From positions 1 to 64,000 of the forward strand of contig JBBQLG010000012.1 of the NCBI GenBank assembly GCA_038327655.1: a stretch of 64,000 bases of DNA, given 5' to 3'. Source of the DNA: JBBQLG01 sp038327655. Its GTDB lineage: Bacteria > Bacteroidota > Bacteroidia > Cytophagales > Spirosomataceae. Positions 34,501 through 42,920 of this stretch are shown in pieces. A model generated the notes under the pieces. That model was not told where the DNA came from, did no database searches, and saw only the letters and a list, made by a program, of their open reading frames with translations. The stretch's first letter is position 1, and each line of letters begins with the position of its first letter. Both the position numbers and the translations under genes were made by a program.

Positions 34501-35646
34501 ATGAAAAAAATGAGCGTGTTGCTGGTCCTGTGCGGCCTGCTTAGTCTGTCGGCCTGGGCACAAACCCCGGCCGCGAAGCCGGTCACCATTACCGGAAAAG
34601 TAAAAACGATTGGCGCGGGCGAACGGATCTACTTAGAAACCAACGGACAGCCCGCCCGACGGATTGATTCGGCGGATATAAAAAAGGACAACACATTTAC
34701 CCTGAGGAGCCAAATCCCGGCGGGTGGGGGAGTTTTTCTGCTCAACATCGCTAACGCGCAGCGCATGGCCCTGCTGCTGGAAGGGGGCGAAACGCTCAAC
34801 GTGGTGGCCGATGGGTTTGCGACGGACCTGAAAACGGGTAAAAAAGGCACGGCGGTGGTGACAGGTTCCAAAAATATGGACGACTACCAGCAGTTGTTCG
34901 CCATGAAGACGGACATGGACGCCCGCGTTGCCGACTGGAACAAACAGTACACGGACGCGACGCAGAAGAAAGATCAGAAGAAGATGGAAGCCGTTCAGCG
35001 GGACTACGAATCAGCCGAAAAAGTAATGGTCAATAAAGTAAAAGCCTTGCTGCCGGGCATGGGTACGTCATTGGCGGCTCTGTTTGCGACCAACTTCCTG
35101 AACGTCGAAAACGATTTCCCGACGCTGGATTCGCTGGCCCGCCGGTTCGAGAAAGAGAACCCGACCAGTTTACAGGCTAAATCCTTTATTGGCAACATCG
35201 CCCGGATTCGGGGGGTGATGGTTGGTTCCGAAGCCCCCGAGATCGCGCTGAACGACACAACGGGTAAGGCCGTGCCCTTGTCGTCGTTGCGGGGCAAATA
35301 CGTGCTGATCGACTTTTGGGCCTCGTGGTGCGGTCCCTGCCGGAACGAGAATCCGAACGTGGTGCGGATGTACAACAAGTTCAAAGAGAAGGGCTTTGCT
35401 ATCTACAGCGTCTCGCTTGATCAGAGCAAGGCCAACTGGGTAAAAGCCATCAACAACGACCACCTGACCTGGACGCACGTCTCGGACCTGAAATACTGGC
35501 AGTCAGCAGCCGCACAGCAGTACGGTGTGCAGGCCATTCCGCAAACATTTCTGATCGATAAGGAAGGGAAGATCATTGCCAAAAACCTGCGGGGCGATGC
35601 CCTGGAGCAGAAATTGGAAGAAGTACTCAAGACGAGCGGTAATTAA
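34501..35646 (+). CDS. TlpA-like thioredoxin lipoprotein/periplasmic protein with DUF4369 N-terminus
   Basis: 381 residues: a signal peptide (MKKMSVLLVLCGLLSLSAWAQ), a DUF4369-like beta-domain (about 28-110), a helical linker (about 120-230), and an AhpC/TSA-type thioredoxin domain with YVLIDFWASWCGPCRNENPNV, active-site Cys277/Cys280, and the cis-Pro loop VQAIPQTFLIDKEG. Bacteroidota carry many such periplasmic disulfide reductases. It starts 3 bp after the gatB stop, so it is probably read from the gatB promoter. Confidence 0.87.
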   Translation: MKKMSVLLVLCGLLSLSAWAQTPAAKPVTITGKVKTIGAGERIYLETNGQPARRIDSADIKKDNTFTLRSQIPAGGGVFLLNIANAQRMALLLEGGETLNVVADGFATDLKTGKKGTAVVTGSKNMDDYQQLFAMKTDMDARVADWNKQYTDATQKKDQKKMEAVQRDYESAEKVMVNKVKALLPGMGTSLAALFATNFLNVENDFPTLDSLARRFEKENPTSLQAKSFIGNIARIRGVMVGSEAPEIALNDTTGKAVPLSSLRGKYVLIDFWASWCGPCRNENPNVVRMYNKFKEKGFAIYSVSLDQSKANWVKAINNDHLTWTHVSDLKYWQSAAAQQYGVQAIPQTFLIDKEGKIIAKNLRGDALEQKLEEVLKTSGN

Positions 35647-35670
35647 TCGAGTCATCTAATCATAGTTACT

Positions 35671-35713
35671 CCAACGATAAAGGCAGGTCCACCGGGCCTG
35701 CCTTTATCGTTGG
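35671..35713 (+). terminator. Hairpin terminator after the TlpA-like gene
   Basis: 17-bp perfect stem (CCAACGATAAAGGCAGG with its complement at 35697-35713) and a 9-nt loop. The T-run lies inside the right arm, not after it. Confidence 0.7.
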
Positions 35714-35737
35714 AACCTCACCTCACACCTTACCCGT

Positions 35738-36541
35738 ATGAAAATCGCTATTGTTGGCTGCGGCAACATGGGCATGGCCTTTGCTAAATCGTTTCTGCAG
35801 TACGATCTGGTCAAAAAAGATAATCTGCTCCTGATCGAAAAGAGTGCCGAACGCTCCGAAGCTCTGAAAATCGAAAAAGCCGGCGTCGTTGTCGATACCA
35901 TCGGCCCGCGCGTGTCCGAAGTCGATTTGATTATTCTGTCCGTGAAACCGCAGGATTTCAACAGTGTTTACGACGAACTGAGCCGTGTTATTCGCCCGAC
36001 GCAGGTGGTGCTGTCCATCATGGCGGGTATTCCGATGGCGCAAATTCAGGAGCGGCTGAACCATAAACTCGTGGTGCGGGCCATGCCCAATACGCCCGCC
36101 ATGCTCGGTATGGGCATTACCGGTTTCACGGCGGCAAAAGAAGTGGATTTGGCGAACCTGCGCCGGGTCGAGAACCTGATTAACGCCACCGGCCGGTCCA
36201 TTTTTCTGGAAGATGAAGCCATGCTCGATGCCGTTACGGCCCTGAGTGGCAGCGGTCCGGCTTATTTTTATTACGTCGTCAAAGCAATGGTGGAAGCCGG
36301 TCGGCAGATGGGTTTCGACGATGCCGTGTCGGGTCTTTTGGTGAAGCAGACCATGCTCGGTTCATATCACCTCATCAACTCCGCCGACAAATCTTTAGAC
36401 GAACTGATCAAAGCCGTAGCCTCAAAAGGGGGAACCACCGAAGCGGCCCTCCGCGAATTTGAGGCCGGTTCACTCTCCGAAACGCTGGTTGCAGGCATCA
36501 AAGCGGCACAAGTACGGGCCACGGAATTATCAAAGGGGTAA
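35738..36541 (+). CDS. proC: Pyrroline-5-carboxylate reductase
   Basis: 267 residues; last step of proline synthesis, NAD(P)H-dependent. The N-terminal Rossmann motif is IAIVGCGNMGMAFAKSFL. The substrate-binding C-terminal domain has VRAMPNTPAMLGMGITGF, the P5CR signature DAVTALSGSGPAYFYYVVKAMVEAG, and ASKGGTTEAALREFE. A hairpin separates it from the preceding gene and another closes it, so it is a single-gene unit. Confidence 0.95.
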   Translation: MKIAIVGCGNMGMAFAKSFLQYDLVKKDNLLLIEKSAERSEALKIEKAGVVVDTIGPRVSEVDLIILSVKPQDFNSVYDELSRVIRPTQVVLSIMAGIPMAQIQERLNHKLVVRAMPNTPAMLGMGITGFTAAKEVDLANLRRVENLINATGRSIFLEDEAMLDAVTALSGSGPAYFYYVVKAMVEAGRQMGFDDAVSGLLVKQTMLGSYHLINSADKSLDELIKAVASKGGTTEAALREFEAGSLSETLVAGIKAAQVRATELSKG

Positions 36542-36638
36542 GCCGGTAAATCAGTGTTTGATAACTGAGAGAAATCTGTACCTTATTCTAAGACAAGTTT
36601 GTGACTATCAGTGGGATTGCAGGCAGTCTTGCGAACTG

Positions 36639-36675
36639 AACGGCCCCGGAACAGTGATGTTCCGGGGCCGTTTGC
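36639..36675 (+). terminator. Strong terminator after proC
   Basis: AACGGCCCCGGAACA and its complement form a 15-bp stem around a GTGA tetraloop, ending in TTT. It faces the convergent DUF4394 gene. Confidence 0.8.
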
Positions 36676-36694
36676 ATGGTGTGACAGAATAAGC

Positions 36695-38254
36695 TTAGAA
36701 ACCCAGCCCGACGGTCATTGCCTGTACCGCTTTGGGGAAGTCAGATACGGCAGTAGCGGCACCCGTATTGAGGTCGATGCGGTAAATTTTCGACTGACCC
36801 GGCTGATTCGATAACCGCGACAGGCGGAGCAGCGCGTAGGCTGTGTTTGTCGTACCGGTGATGTCGAATCCGTTGCCGCCTTCAAAACTAACACCCAATG
36901 GGCCTACGTTTACCAGCGTACCATTGTTGGGTGGGTCCTGACGAACCAGTTGCCCCGTGCTGTTGTCGATATTGTACAGAACCGTAGTGGTGGCTCCGGC
37001 AAAGTTGTTCGTATAAGCCGACCCCGTAACCGCAGCACTGCCCGGTGTGATGTTGCCATCTGTTGCCGCCACGGTGCCGTTGTCGGGGTTCAGCCGCAGG
37101 TTCTGGCCCGTGTTGCTCACCACCCGAATCCGGTCGACGGTGGGGTTAAAGTCGAACCCAAAGTCAACGCCCGACAGAGCCGGTGTAAATGGTGTTCCTA
37201 CCGCCGTAGCCGCCCCCGACGAGGTGTTGAGGGTATAAACCTGACTGTTGCTGCCCAGGGCGTACAATTGTCCGTTGACCGGGCGGAAGTCCAGACCGTA
37301 GATAATGGCACCGGAAGCTAAGCCCGTTATCGTCTTCACAATGGGCGTACCGGGATTCAGCGGGTTAAAAATCAGCAGGTTGTTGAAGCCGTCGGCTGCA
37401 TAGGCTACCGGCTCAGTGGGAATCGCCAGTCCGGCAATACTGATGTTGGGCATATTGCCCACCTTTTCGGCGCGGCCGGTAGCTAAATTGATCTGATGCA
37501 GTTCGGTGCGGCCATTTACACCCAGCGACGCCAGGGCCGACGTGCCATCCGCCGAAATATCGAAACCACTCAACCCGGCGGCATCGACACCCAGCGAACC
37601 CACTTCGACCAAAGTACCGTTGTTAGGCGGGTTCTGAATGTACAGTTTATCCGAGATCGGGTCAAGCACATACAGTGTGGTGGTGGTGGCGCCGGATTTG
37701 TTATTTGTGTAAGCCGCTCCCGTAACAACTGCTCCGTTTGCGCCATTGATGTTGCCATCTACGGCTGCAATGGTACCGGTTTCAGGGTTGAGCCGGAAGT
37801 TCTGACCGGAGCTGGTCACGAGCCGAATCCGGTCGACGGTGGGGTTGAAATCGAAGGCTACCCCTTCTATCGACGTGTTCAGGAAAGGCCCGGCACCAAT
37901 CATCCGGGCGGCTCCCGTCAAGGGGTTGATCGTGTACAAGCGGCTACTGTTGCTCACGCCATACAACTGGCCGGTGGCGGGCCGAAAGTCAATAGCTAAA
38001 AGAGCATCGCCAGCCGACAGGTTCGTCACGGGTACCGTTGCCAGAATGGTTTCGGGATTCGACGTATTCAACTGTAGCAGCCGGTTGCCGTCGGCCAGTG
38101 CGTAAAACATGAAATCGGGGCCACCCACACGGGCCGAAGCGGATGAATGATCCTGAACGAATTCATTCTCTTTACAGGCATTTATGCCAACAAGCGAACT
38201 GAGGACGAAGGCCGTAGCAACGAGCCGGGTCCGGTATTGATTCCACATAATCAT
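36695..38254 (-). CDS. Lipoprotein with two tandem DUF4394 repeats
   Basis: 519 residues. The lipoprotein signal has Cys27 (LVGINAC). Two homologous DUF4394 halves follow: about 47-275 and 285-519. Each contains a DFRP..GQLYG/A step, then FDFNPTVDRIR, GQN(F/L)RLNP(E/D), (V/A)DGNI and a PPNNGTLV(E/N)VG(S/P)LGV stretch. DUF4394 looks like a beta-propeller of Kelch/NHL type; the function is unknown. ATG codons at 38254 and 38248 are both possible. The duplication probably arose in tandem, because the repeats match over their full length. Confidence 0.87.
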   Translation of the reverse strand: MIMWNQYRTRLVATAFVLSSLVGINACKENEFVQDHSSASARVGGPDFMFYALADGNRLLQLNTSNPETILATVPVTNLSAGDALLAIDFRPATGQLYGVSNSSRLYTINPLTGAARMIGAGPFLNTSIEGVAFDFNPTVDRIRLVTSSGQNFRLNPETGTIAAVDGNINGANGAVVTGAAYTNNKSGATTTTLYVLDPISDKLYIQNPPNNGTLVEVGSLGVDAAGLSGFDISADGTSALASLGVNGRTELHQINLATGRAEKVGNMPNISIAGLAIPTEPVAYAADGFNNLLIFNPLNPGTPIVKTITGLASGAIIYGLDFRPVNGQLYALGSNSQVYTLNTSSGAATAVGTPFTPALSGVDFGFDFNPTVDRIRVVSNTGQNLRLNPDNGTVAATDGNITPGSAAVTGSAYTNNFAGATTTVLYNIDNSTGQLVRQDPPNNGTLVNVGPLGVSFEGGNGFDITGTTNTAYALLRLSRLSNQPGQSKIYRIDLNTGAATAVSDFPKAVQAMTVGLGF

Positions 38255-38486
38255 AGTACTGTTTAGTTAAACCAGTTGAGACAGTGAACAGGTATCCACT
38301 ACATTGTACGAGAAAACGGCCGGTACGGTTTTAACCCGGTTTTAATTTTACCTGCTCCTCCTCAAATGGCCCCGTCGGATAAGGTCTTGAAACACGTATG
38401 GTCTTGAATCTGTTGATAAAAAGTCGGCGACAGGGGGCCACGGAGCAAATGAGCCTTACCAATCAGAACCGCATTATTTTCTCTTT

Positions 38487-39302
38487 ATGGACCAATCCGT
38501 TACCCTGAACAATGGCCTTGACATGCCCCTTTTAGGCCTGGGTGTATATGCTCCGCGCCACAACAATGAGGTTCGGCAGGCGGTCGACTGGGCACTGGAA
38601 GCCGGTTGCCGCCTGATCGACACGGCAGCCGCCTACGGCAACGAGCGCGAGGTCGCTGCCGCGCTGCAAAGCAGCGGGCTGAGCCGTAACGAGGTATTCA
38701 TTACAACCAAAGTCTGGAGCGACGACCAGGGCTACGAGTCGACCCTGCGGGCCTTTGACCAGAGTTCATCGAAGCTACAAGTCGATTTTGTGGATCTGTA
38801 TTTGATTCACTGGCCGGTGCCGGGGAAGGGACGCGACACCTGGCGGGCGCTGGAGAAACTCTATGCCGACGGCCGTACCCGTGCCATCGGTGTGTCCAAT
38901 TATTACCCCCATCATCTGGATGCGTTATTGCCATTTGCCGAAGTAGTGCCCGCCGTGAATCAGTTCGAGTTTAGCCCGTACTGCTACCTGCCCGATGTGC
39001 TGGCCTACAACCGGGCGAAGGGTATTCAGGTAGAGGGATACGCGCCGTTGGTCCGTGGCCTGAAAAAAGACGATCTCCGGCTGGTTGAACTGGCCGAAAA
39101 ATACGGGAAAAGTACATTTCAGTTGTTGGTGCGCTGGTCGGTACAGCACGGCGTAGTAACGATTCCGAAATCGGTGAAGCAGGAACGGATTCGCGAAAAC
39201 TTTGACGTGTTCGACTTCGCTCTTTCCGACGGGGACATGGCCCTGATGAACACGTTTTACGACAATACGCGCATTGCGCCCGACCCACGCGATATTCCCT
39301 GA
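38487..39302 (+). CDS. Aldo/keto reductase
   Basis: 271-residue NADPH-dependent carbonyl reductase. The catalytic tetrad is visible: Asp45 and Tyr50 (LIDTAAAYGNE), Lys75 (FITTKVW) and His108 (YLIHWPVP). GVSNYYPHHLDALL, QFEFSPYC and the cofactor-binding VVTIPKSVKQERIRENFDVFDF complete the family. Similar to the 2,5-diketo-gluconate reductase and glyoxal reductase group; the natural substrate cannot be read. Confidence 0.92.
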   Translation: MDQSVTLNNGLDMPLLGLGVYAPRHNNEVRQAVDWALEAGCRLIDTAAAYGNEREVAAALQSSGLSRNEVFITTKVWSDDQGYESTLRAFDQSSSKLQVDFVDLYLIHWPVPGKGRDTWRALEKLYADGRTRAIGVSNYYPHHLDALLPFAEVVPAVNQFEFSPYCYLPDVLAYNRAKGIQVEGYAPLVRGLKKDDLRLVELAEKYGKSTFQLLVRWSVQHGVVTIPKSVKQERIRENFDVFDFALSDGDMALMNTFYDNTRIAPDPRDIP

Positions 39303-39327
39303 CGACTCTGTTTTCAGGATAGGGCTG

Positions 39328-39371
39328 CAAACGAAAAGGCCATTCCTGATCAGGAATGGCCTTTTCGTTTG
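39328..39371. terminator. Perfect 44-bp palindrome, bidirectional terminator
   Basis: 22-bp arms meet at 39349/39350 with no spacer (core GGCCATTCCTGATCAGGAATG). It lies between the convergent aldo/keto reductase and barrel genes and carries AAAA/TTTT inside its arms. Confidence 0.8.
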
Positions 39372-39384
39372 GCTACAAAACTAA

Positions 39385-40041
39385 TTACCGCCGACGGGCC
39401 GGCGATGCACTTCGGAATTCGGGACCAACGCCGAAACCATAACCCAGCGTTAGGGTAAACACTGAATTGTGCCGGTCTACGTTGGATTGGACGTACGTTT
39501 CGGGTAAACCGTACGTGTAACGACCGTCAATGAGAAAGCGCTGCCGGGGGCCTAAGCCTTTGAAATTTAGCTGAAAACCAGCCGTCAGTCCCAAATCGAC
39601 CGAACTGATTTCGCTTGACATGTCCCGCTGTGTATTGGTTGTTTTGTTGATCTCCGTTGCACTCAGTTTGAAACCAATAGCGGGGCCTACGAACAGATTA
39701 GGTCGAAAATCACCGTTGCGCGTCAGAAAGTAACGCAGGGCGATGGGGAGTTCGAGGTAGTTGATGCGGTGCCGGAAAGGGGACTGAATATCGGCTCCTT
39801 TCTGGGAGTACATCAGATCGGCCGAAATACCAAAGTGGTTCAGGGAACTGTACATGATAAAGGCACCGGCAGTAAGCCCGGCAATGGCTTTTGTGTCGAC
39901 GTTGCCGCCCGAGAAGTTGGACACGTTAACGCCTATTCGTGGTCCCGCACTGAAGCGTTGCTGGGCCTGCACGGCAGTGATACCGAAGAGAATGGTGAGT
40001 AGCAGGGCCGAAACCGACCGGGTAAAGAAGTGTTTTTGCAT
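39385..40041 (-). CDS. Porin-family outer-membrane beta-barrel protein
   Basis: 218 residues with a signal peptide (FTRSVSALLLTILFGITAVQAQ, cleavage near 27). The body is an eight-stranded PorT-like barrel: FSAGPRIGVNVSNFSG, AGLTAGAFIMYSSLNHFGISADLMYSQKG, YLELPIALRYFLT, PNLFVGPAIGFKL, DLGLTAGFQLNF and VFTLTLGYGFGVG. A basic tail (ASPARRR) follows the last strand, which is unusual because barrels normally end in an aromatic residue. No partner gene is evident. Confidence 0.8.
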   Translation of the reverse strand: MQKHFFTRSVSALLLTILFGITAVQAQQRFSAGPRIGVNVSNFSGGNVDTKAIAGLTAGAFIMYSSLNHFGISADLMYSQKGADIQSPFRHRINYLELPIALRYFLTRNGDFRPNLFVGPAIGFKLSATEINKTTNTQRDMSSEISSVDLGLTAGFQLNFKGLGPRQRFLIDGRYTYGLPETYVQSNVDRHNSVFTLTLGYGFGVGPEFRSASPARRR

Positions 40042-40193
40042 GAGTATTGTCTGTATTGTGTTGCCCGTTTAACGGTCGACTTTTGGCAAATGTTTTATAT
40101 CGTCCGGGTATTCACCTCACAGCCTTATTCGTTGCACTGCTGATTGTGGTAATTTGCGAAGAATTAGTGGTAGCGAATTGAGAGACAACCCGC

Positions 40194-41396
40194 ATGAAAA
40201 TACCCTCTTTATATTTTACGGACGACCATGATCTGTTTCGGCACAGCGTCCGTCAATTTATCACCACCGAAGTTGTGCCGCATACCGGCGAGTGGGAAAC
40301 CAACCGCCGGATTCCGCGTACCGTTTTCGAGCGCATGGGCGAGTTGGGCTACCTCGGCCTGCCCTTCGCTGAATCGGTGGGGGGAGTGAATGCGGACTTC
40401 TGGTTTTCGGTCGTCTTTCTGGAAGAACTGGCCCGCTGCGGCATGGGCGGGTTTACCACGGCGGTGAGCGTTCACGAATACATGGCTATCAACCACATTG
40501 CCAAAGCCGGTTCTGATTACCTGAAACAGCAGTACCTCGTGCCGGCCATCGCGGGGCAGAAAGTGGCTGCATTGGGCATTACCGAACCCGATACCGGATC
40601 TGACGTGGCCGCTATCCGCACGACTGCCCGGCGCGAAGGCGATGCGTACATCATTACCGGTGCCAAGACGTTCATTACCAATGGCACCTATGGCGATTTC
40701 ATCACCTTAGCCGTAAAAACGGGTCACGATGCCGACCAGCATGGTACTGGGCGAGGGGGAATTAGTCTGTTGGTGGTGGAGTTGGACAGCACCGGCATCT
40801 CCCGGACGAAACTGAACAAGATTGGCTGGCACAGTTCAGACACGGCCGAGATTCAGTTTGATGCCGTTCGTGTACCCACCCAAAACCTGATCGGACAGGA
40901 AAACAAGGGCTTTTATTACCTCATGGAAAGCCTGCAACTCGAACGGTTGGTGGCCGCCGTGCTGGCCGTGTCGGGGGCCGAACTGGCCCTGGAATGGACG
41001 CTGGCGTATTTACAGGAGCGTGAAGCCTTCGGTAAAAAGATTGGGCAGTTTCAGGCCATTCGCCACAAGATTGCTGACATCGCCACCGAAATCGAAGTCA
41101 CCAAACAGTTCGTGTACCATACCTGCTGGCTGTTTACGCAGGGAGCCAGCGTGGTAAAAGAATGTTCGATGGCCAAACTTCAGGCGTCGGAGATGCAGAA
41201 ACGGGTGGTCGATACCTGTTTACAATACTTCGGTGGCTACGGCTACATCGACGATTACCCCATCAGCCGTGCCTACCGCGATGTTCGGGTGGGTACCATT
41301 GCGGGTGGCTCCTCCGAAATCATGCGCGAGATCATTGCCCGCATGGTGGTCGACGCCGTTGCCTACCAGCCCATCTACACGCCTGAGGGCGCCTGA
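40194..41396 (+). CDS. Acyl-CoA dehydrogenase
   Basis: 400-residue FAD enzyme of fatty acid or amino acid breakdown. It shows KVAALGITEPDTGSDVAAIRTTARREGDAYIITGAKTFITNG (FAD and substrate motif, about 121-163) and the C-terminal QYFGGYGYIDDYPISRAYRDVRVGTIAGGSSEIM. The usual C-terminal catalytic Glu position is Gly (AGGSSEIM), but Glu250 in LQLERLVAAVLA matches the alternative position used in isovaleryl-CoA-type enzymes. It overlaps the convergent anti-sigma-like gene by 177 bp. Confidence 0.92.
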   Translation: MKIPSLYFTDDHDLFRHSVRQFITTEVVPHTGEWETNRRIPRTVFERMGELGYLGLPFAESVGGVNADFWFSVVFLEELARCGMGGFTTAVSVHEYMAINHIAKAGSDYLKQQYLVPAIAGQKVAALGITEPDTGSDVAAIRTTARREGDAYIITGAKTFITNGTYGDFITLAVKTGHDADQHGTGRGGISLLVVELDSTGISRTKLNKIGWHSSDTAEIQFDAVRVPTQNLIGQENKGFYYLMESLQLERLVAAVLAVSGAELALEWTLAYLQEREAFGKKIGQFQAIRHKIADIATEIEVTKQFVYHTCWLFTQGASVVKECSMAKLQASEMQKRVVDTCLQYFGGYGYIDDYPISRAYRDVRVGTIAGGSSEIMREIIARMVVDAVAYQPIYTPEGA

Positions 41397-41786
41397 CGGT
41401 ACCACAACTGACACGCTGCGCGGGACCGCCGGACGAACGGGTTTGGCGGGCGGTCCCGGTTTCGTAAAAAAGATCAGGTAAATCGTAATGCAAAGCACCA
41501 GCACGATGGCGGCAATGGCGGTAGATAGCCAGAGCGACCACAGCTGTTGTTTTGTTGCCGACTCGCGCACCCGCCGGTGCAGGGCCGACCGTAGTTGGGC
41601 GGTTTGCGCGGGCAGGGAAGCCCCGGTTTGCTGAAGGGCTTCCAGGCCGGCTAAGGCATCGGCATAAAACGGGTTTTCGAGCAGCAGCCGCTCCACGCGG
41701 TGTCGGGCCGTGCCCGTGAGCCGTCCGGCCTGATAGGCCCGTAATTCATCGAGCGTTAGCTGATCGGGATTGAATGGATTAGTCAT
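41220..41786 (-). CDS. Putative anti-sigma factor, 3' part antisense to the acyl-CoA dehydrogenase
   Basis: 188 residues. The N-terminal helical part (LTLDELRAYQAGRLTGTARHRVERLLLENPFYADALAGLE, 10-49) resembles the cytoplasmic domain of Bacteroidota anti-sigma factors, with a membrane segment at about 87-107 (LWLSTAIAAIVLVLCITIYLIFF). The last 59 residues are read from the reverse of the acyl-CoA dehydrogenase gene and look non-specific. The periplasmic domain may have been lost. Its start overlaps the sigma factor stop by 8 bp, supporting a sigma/anti-sigma pair. Confidence 0.65.
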   Translation of the reverse strand: MTNPFNPDQLTLDELRAYQAGRLTGTARHRVERLLLENPFYADALAGLEALQQTGASLPAQTAQLRSALHRRVRESATKQQLWSLWLSTAIAAIVLVLCITIYLIFFTKPGPPAKPVRPAVPRSVSVVVPSGALRRVDGLVGNGVDHHAGNDLAHDFGGATRNGTHPNIAVGTADGVIVDVAVATEVL

Positions 41787-42402
41787 GGCGTCGGTCTAAG
41801 CAAAGTTTCAGGTTACGACGACCGTTTTGGAGGTAGCTTTTCACTTGTTTTAGCTCATAGCCCGTTAGTTGTGTCACTTCGGCGTAGCTTTTCTCCTGCA
41901 GGTAAAACAACTCAAGGCAGGTTTGCTGCGCCGGGGGTAACGTTTTCAGGCAGGTGTGCATCCGGGCCAAATCGCCTTCTAAATCAAGATCCTCTACATC
42001 GGGCGTGGCAATCATCCTGTTGGCATCCGCGCTGACCGGGTCGTTCGATGCGTCGTCACCATCCATCAGTGCGCTCGTGCTGACGTAAACCCGGCGGGCG
42101 CGGAGTTGCATCAGGCAATAATTTCGTGCCACACTGTGCAGCCAGCTACGGAAATTATGCACCTCGTGCCGTTTCAGGTCGGTTATGAGTTGTTCAAATA
42201 ACTGCATGGCCGCATCCTGACTCTCGGCCTCGTCGCGCAGGTAATTGAAACAAACGGCGTAAACCATGTCGATGTGCCGTTCGTAGAGTTCGCCCAACAG
42301 TTCCAGATCGCCGGTGGTCTGGTAGGCCGCTACAAACTCAGCGTCGGTAACGGGCCGCGGGGAACCGGTCGGTAAGTGTCTGCGAAACCGTTTAAAAAAC
42401 AT
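41779..42402 (-). CDS. RNA polymerase sigma factor (sigma-70/ECF)
   Basis: About 207 residues from the ATG at 42402 (MFFKRFRRHLP). Region 2: LYERHIDMVYAVCFNYLRDEAESQDAAMQLFEQLITDLKRHEVHNFRSWLHSVARNYCLMQLRARR. Region 4: LKTLPPAQQTCLELFYLQEKSYAEVTQLTGYELKQVKSYLQNGRRNLKLCLDRR. Between them is an acidic linker (SALMDGDDASNDP). It overlaps the downstream anti-sigma-like gene by 8 bp. Its target regulon cannot be read. Confidence 0.88.
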   Translation of the reverse strand: MFFKRFRRHLPTGSPRPVTDAEFVAAYQTTGDLELLGELYERHIDMVYAVCFNYLRDEAESQDAAMQLFEQLITDLKRHEVHNFRSWLHSVARNYCLMQLRARRVYVSTSALMDGDDASNDPVSADANRMIATPDVEDLDLEGDLARMHTCLKTLPPAQQTCLELFYLQEKSYAEVTQLTGYELKQVKSYLQNGRRNLKLCLDRRHD

Positions 42403-42462
42403 AGGCGAAAGCGGACCAACTGCGTATATAAAGACAGGATGACTTATCCGGGCCGTTTCCAT

Positions 42463-42920
42463 AAAGTTAGCCCGATAAAATTATTCGGGTGACACATTGA
42501 AATTTCATCCGTCTGAATCGTGCCTGCGGGTCATAAACAGCACGGGCGGTTGGCATGGTTTGTGATAATCCGTCATTTTGTTACCAATAAATAATAAAGG
42601 TAAATAATGGTGGTCAAATGAAGCGATAGCACACGCAGGTCTTTACAAACCGGTCGTCAGGGGGTTGCTTAAACACAAAACAAGTGTTGGCATGAATTTC
42701 GTCGGACTTGTAGCAACGAACGAACCTATTTTCAACCGAAATCAAGAGTTACCCTGTACTTTTTGTGATCGTCAGGCCAACGGACCCCGTTCCCGATAGT
42801 CATATCCCGCCCAAAAAGGCCAGCCAATCGGATGCAGTGGTTAGTAGTACACGTACAATCTTAACGTAACCGGTGCGTTTAGCCGGTCGTTGGCAGACAA
42901 CGTATTGTAAGCAACATATT
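42463..42920. other. 458-bp gap between the sigma factor and the PorE-like gene
   Basis: No coding sequence or RNA is recognised. It separates two divergent genes and so must hold promoters for both. The nearest match is TACTTTTTG near 42761, one base longer than TAnnTTTG. GCAGTGGTTAGTAGTAC near 42835 is a partial match to the TTAGTGGG repeat family. Confidence 0.5.
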
